Below are positions 63,467 through 64,000 of a stretch of 64,000 nt of DNA, piece after piece. The notes under the pieces were generated by a model. The model made no database searches. It saw only the letters and a list, made by a program, of their open reading frames with translations, and was not told the origin of the DNA. The translations under genes and the position numbers were made by a program. Origin of the DNA: an uncultured Pseudomonadales bacterium (GTDB taxonomy: Bacteria; Pseudomonadota; Gammaproteobacteria; Pseudomonadales; Pseudohongiellaceae); the NCBI GenBank assembly GCA_943789335.1, contig CALSTS010000007.1, positions 24,832 to 88,831 on the forward strand, written 5' to 3'. The number at the start of each line of letters is the position of its first letter. The stretch's first letter is position 1.

Positions 63467-64000
63467 ATGAATTCAACAAAACTAGAAAAGCTTCGCAAGT
63501 TAGCTGAAAAATTGATTTTAACGATAGCAGGCTTAATCAGCATTATCGTGAAATGGAAGAAACTTCGGCCAACATAAAACCTTATGCCGGCTATTCAACT
63601 CTACTAAGAGCACCACAACATACAAGCCTTAAAGAGCTAGAAATTGCTCTGATCGGAGTACCCTTTGATTTTGGGGTTACAAATAGACCAGGCGCACGTT
63701 TTGGGCCACAACAGATTAGAGAAGTTTCATCTATGGCTGAAGGTCCGATGCATCATGAAAGCAAAATTATACCCTCGCAGCTTTGTCGCTTTGGTGATTA
63801 TGGAGATGTAAATTTTGAAAGCACTTATAATCTTGATCAGGGCATCGAAGAGATTGAAGCTTACTACCACAAGGTAATCGATGCAGGTGTAATTCCAATC
63901 TCTGCTGGCGGAGATCACTCTATTACCTACCCCATTCTCAAAGCAGTAGGCAGAGAAAATTCTGTGGGCTTAATCCATATCGATGCACATGCCGATACAG
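63467..64000 (+). CDS. speB: Agmatinase/arginase-family ureohydrolase, 5' part with apparent frameshift
   Basis: The frame open from the ATG at 63553 to the end of the window encodes the N-terminal part of a ureohydrolase: PYAGYSTLLRAP, GVPFDFGVTNRPGARFGPQQIRE, AGGDHSITYP and HIDAHAD, with the manganese ligands His, Asp, His and Asp in the usual places. It hydrolyses agmatine to putrescine and urea, or a related guanidino substrate. Upstream, an ATG at 63467 begins a plausible N-terminus (MNSTKLEKLRKLAEK) in another phase; adding one A to the A5 run (63507-63511) would join them as EKIDFNDSRLNQHYREMEE. This is a sequencing error, a natural frameshift, or an internal start at 63553. The 3' end lies beyond the window. 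Confidence 0.8.

Overview
The window looks like chromosomal DNA of a heterotrophic, probably marine, gammaproteobacterium. Base composition is moderately AT-rich (about 40% G+C judged by eye). Gene content is typical of Gram-negative aerobes: AsmA, MlaA/MlaC, a TonB receptor, a porin-like barrel protein, three ECF sigma factors, photolyase and glutathione-dependent formaldehyde detoxification. I could not assign genus or species. I saw no rRNA, tRNA, CRISPR array, phage or intact insertion sequence. No gene-free stretch exceeds about 300 bases; the only long stretch without intact genes (about 61.0-62.9 kb) is filled with decayed genes.

Layout. 0-1.3 kb: end of the class III alcohol dehydrogenase gene and S-formylglutathione hydrolase, separated by a long imperfect inverted repeat. 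1.25-8.4 kb: a HupE/UreJ-like gene (frameshifted) behind a parvulin-type isomerase, an AsmA protein with an internal duplication, MlaA and MlaC, and a coiled-coil protein. 8.5-11.3 kb: CinA, an AraC/GyrI regulator and a second GyrI-like protein. 11.3-20.4 kb: a complete SigE(ECF11)-ChrR photo-oxidative stress locus. A six-gene lipid and redox operon (NTF2-like, SDR, FAD amine oxidase-like, DUF1365, cyclopropane synthase, lipocalin) is divergent from sigma/ChrR, and a DUF523/DUF1722-photolyase pair lies beyond. Matching promoter-like sites precede all three transcripts.

20.5-32 kb: a second ECF sigma with zinc-finger anti-sigma, divergent from a cytochrome P460 gene; a secreted hydrolase; a nitroreductase; a YkuI-like EAL protein broken by one stop codon; a ZnuD-like TonB receptor with a small secreted His/Cys protein; and a third ECF cassette encoding Arg/Glu-rich secreted proteins. 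32-39 kb: secreted oligoendopeptidase F, a heme-barrel protein, a secreted esterase-like lipoprotein, ApbE, GAF and methyltransferase genes. 39-54 kb: a transporter-rich zone (DASS, AEC with a nonsense codon, GntP, sugar MFS, SDF symporter, and a ZIP-like carrier split by a cyclic-nucleotide-binding-like domain), with HupE plus a membrane-anchored partner, MetY, a secreted hydrolase, a VOC lipoprotein and an M20 peptidase.

54.5-60.2 kb: acetyltransferase, ABC-F ATPase, and a cobalt-type nitrile hydratase operon (beta, alpha, accessory protein) followed by DUF6152 and flavin-oxidase-like genes. 60.2-62.8 kb: an eroding segment with a methyltransferase whose 5' end is damaged, a NIPSNAP remnant and an RsgA GTPase remnant. 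62.9-64 kb: an ElaA-type acetyltransferase and the start of an agmatinase-like gene with an apparent N-terminal frameshift.

Two themes stand out. The first is envelope and oxidative stress signalling, with three independent ECF modules in about 14 kb. The second is an unusual number of single-lesion genes (HupE, EAL, AEC, agmatinase) plus one truly decayed segment. The single lesions need checking against reads before they are called pseudogenes.
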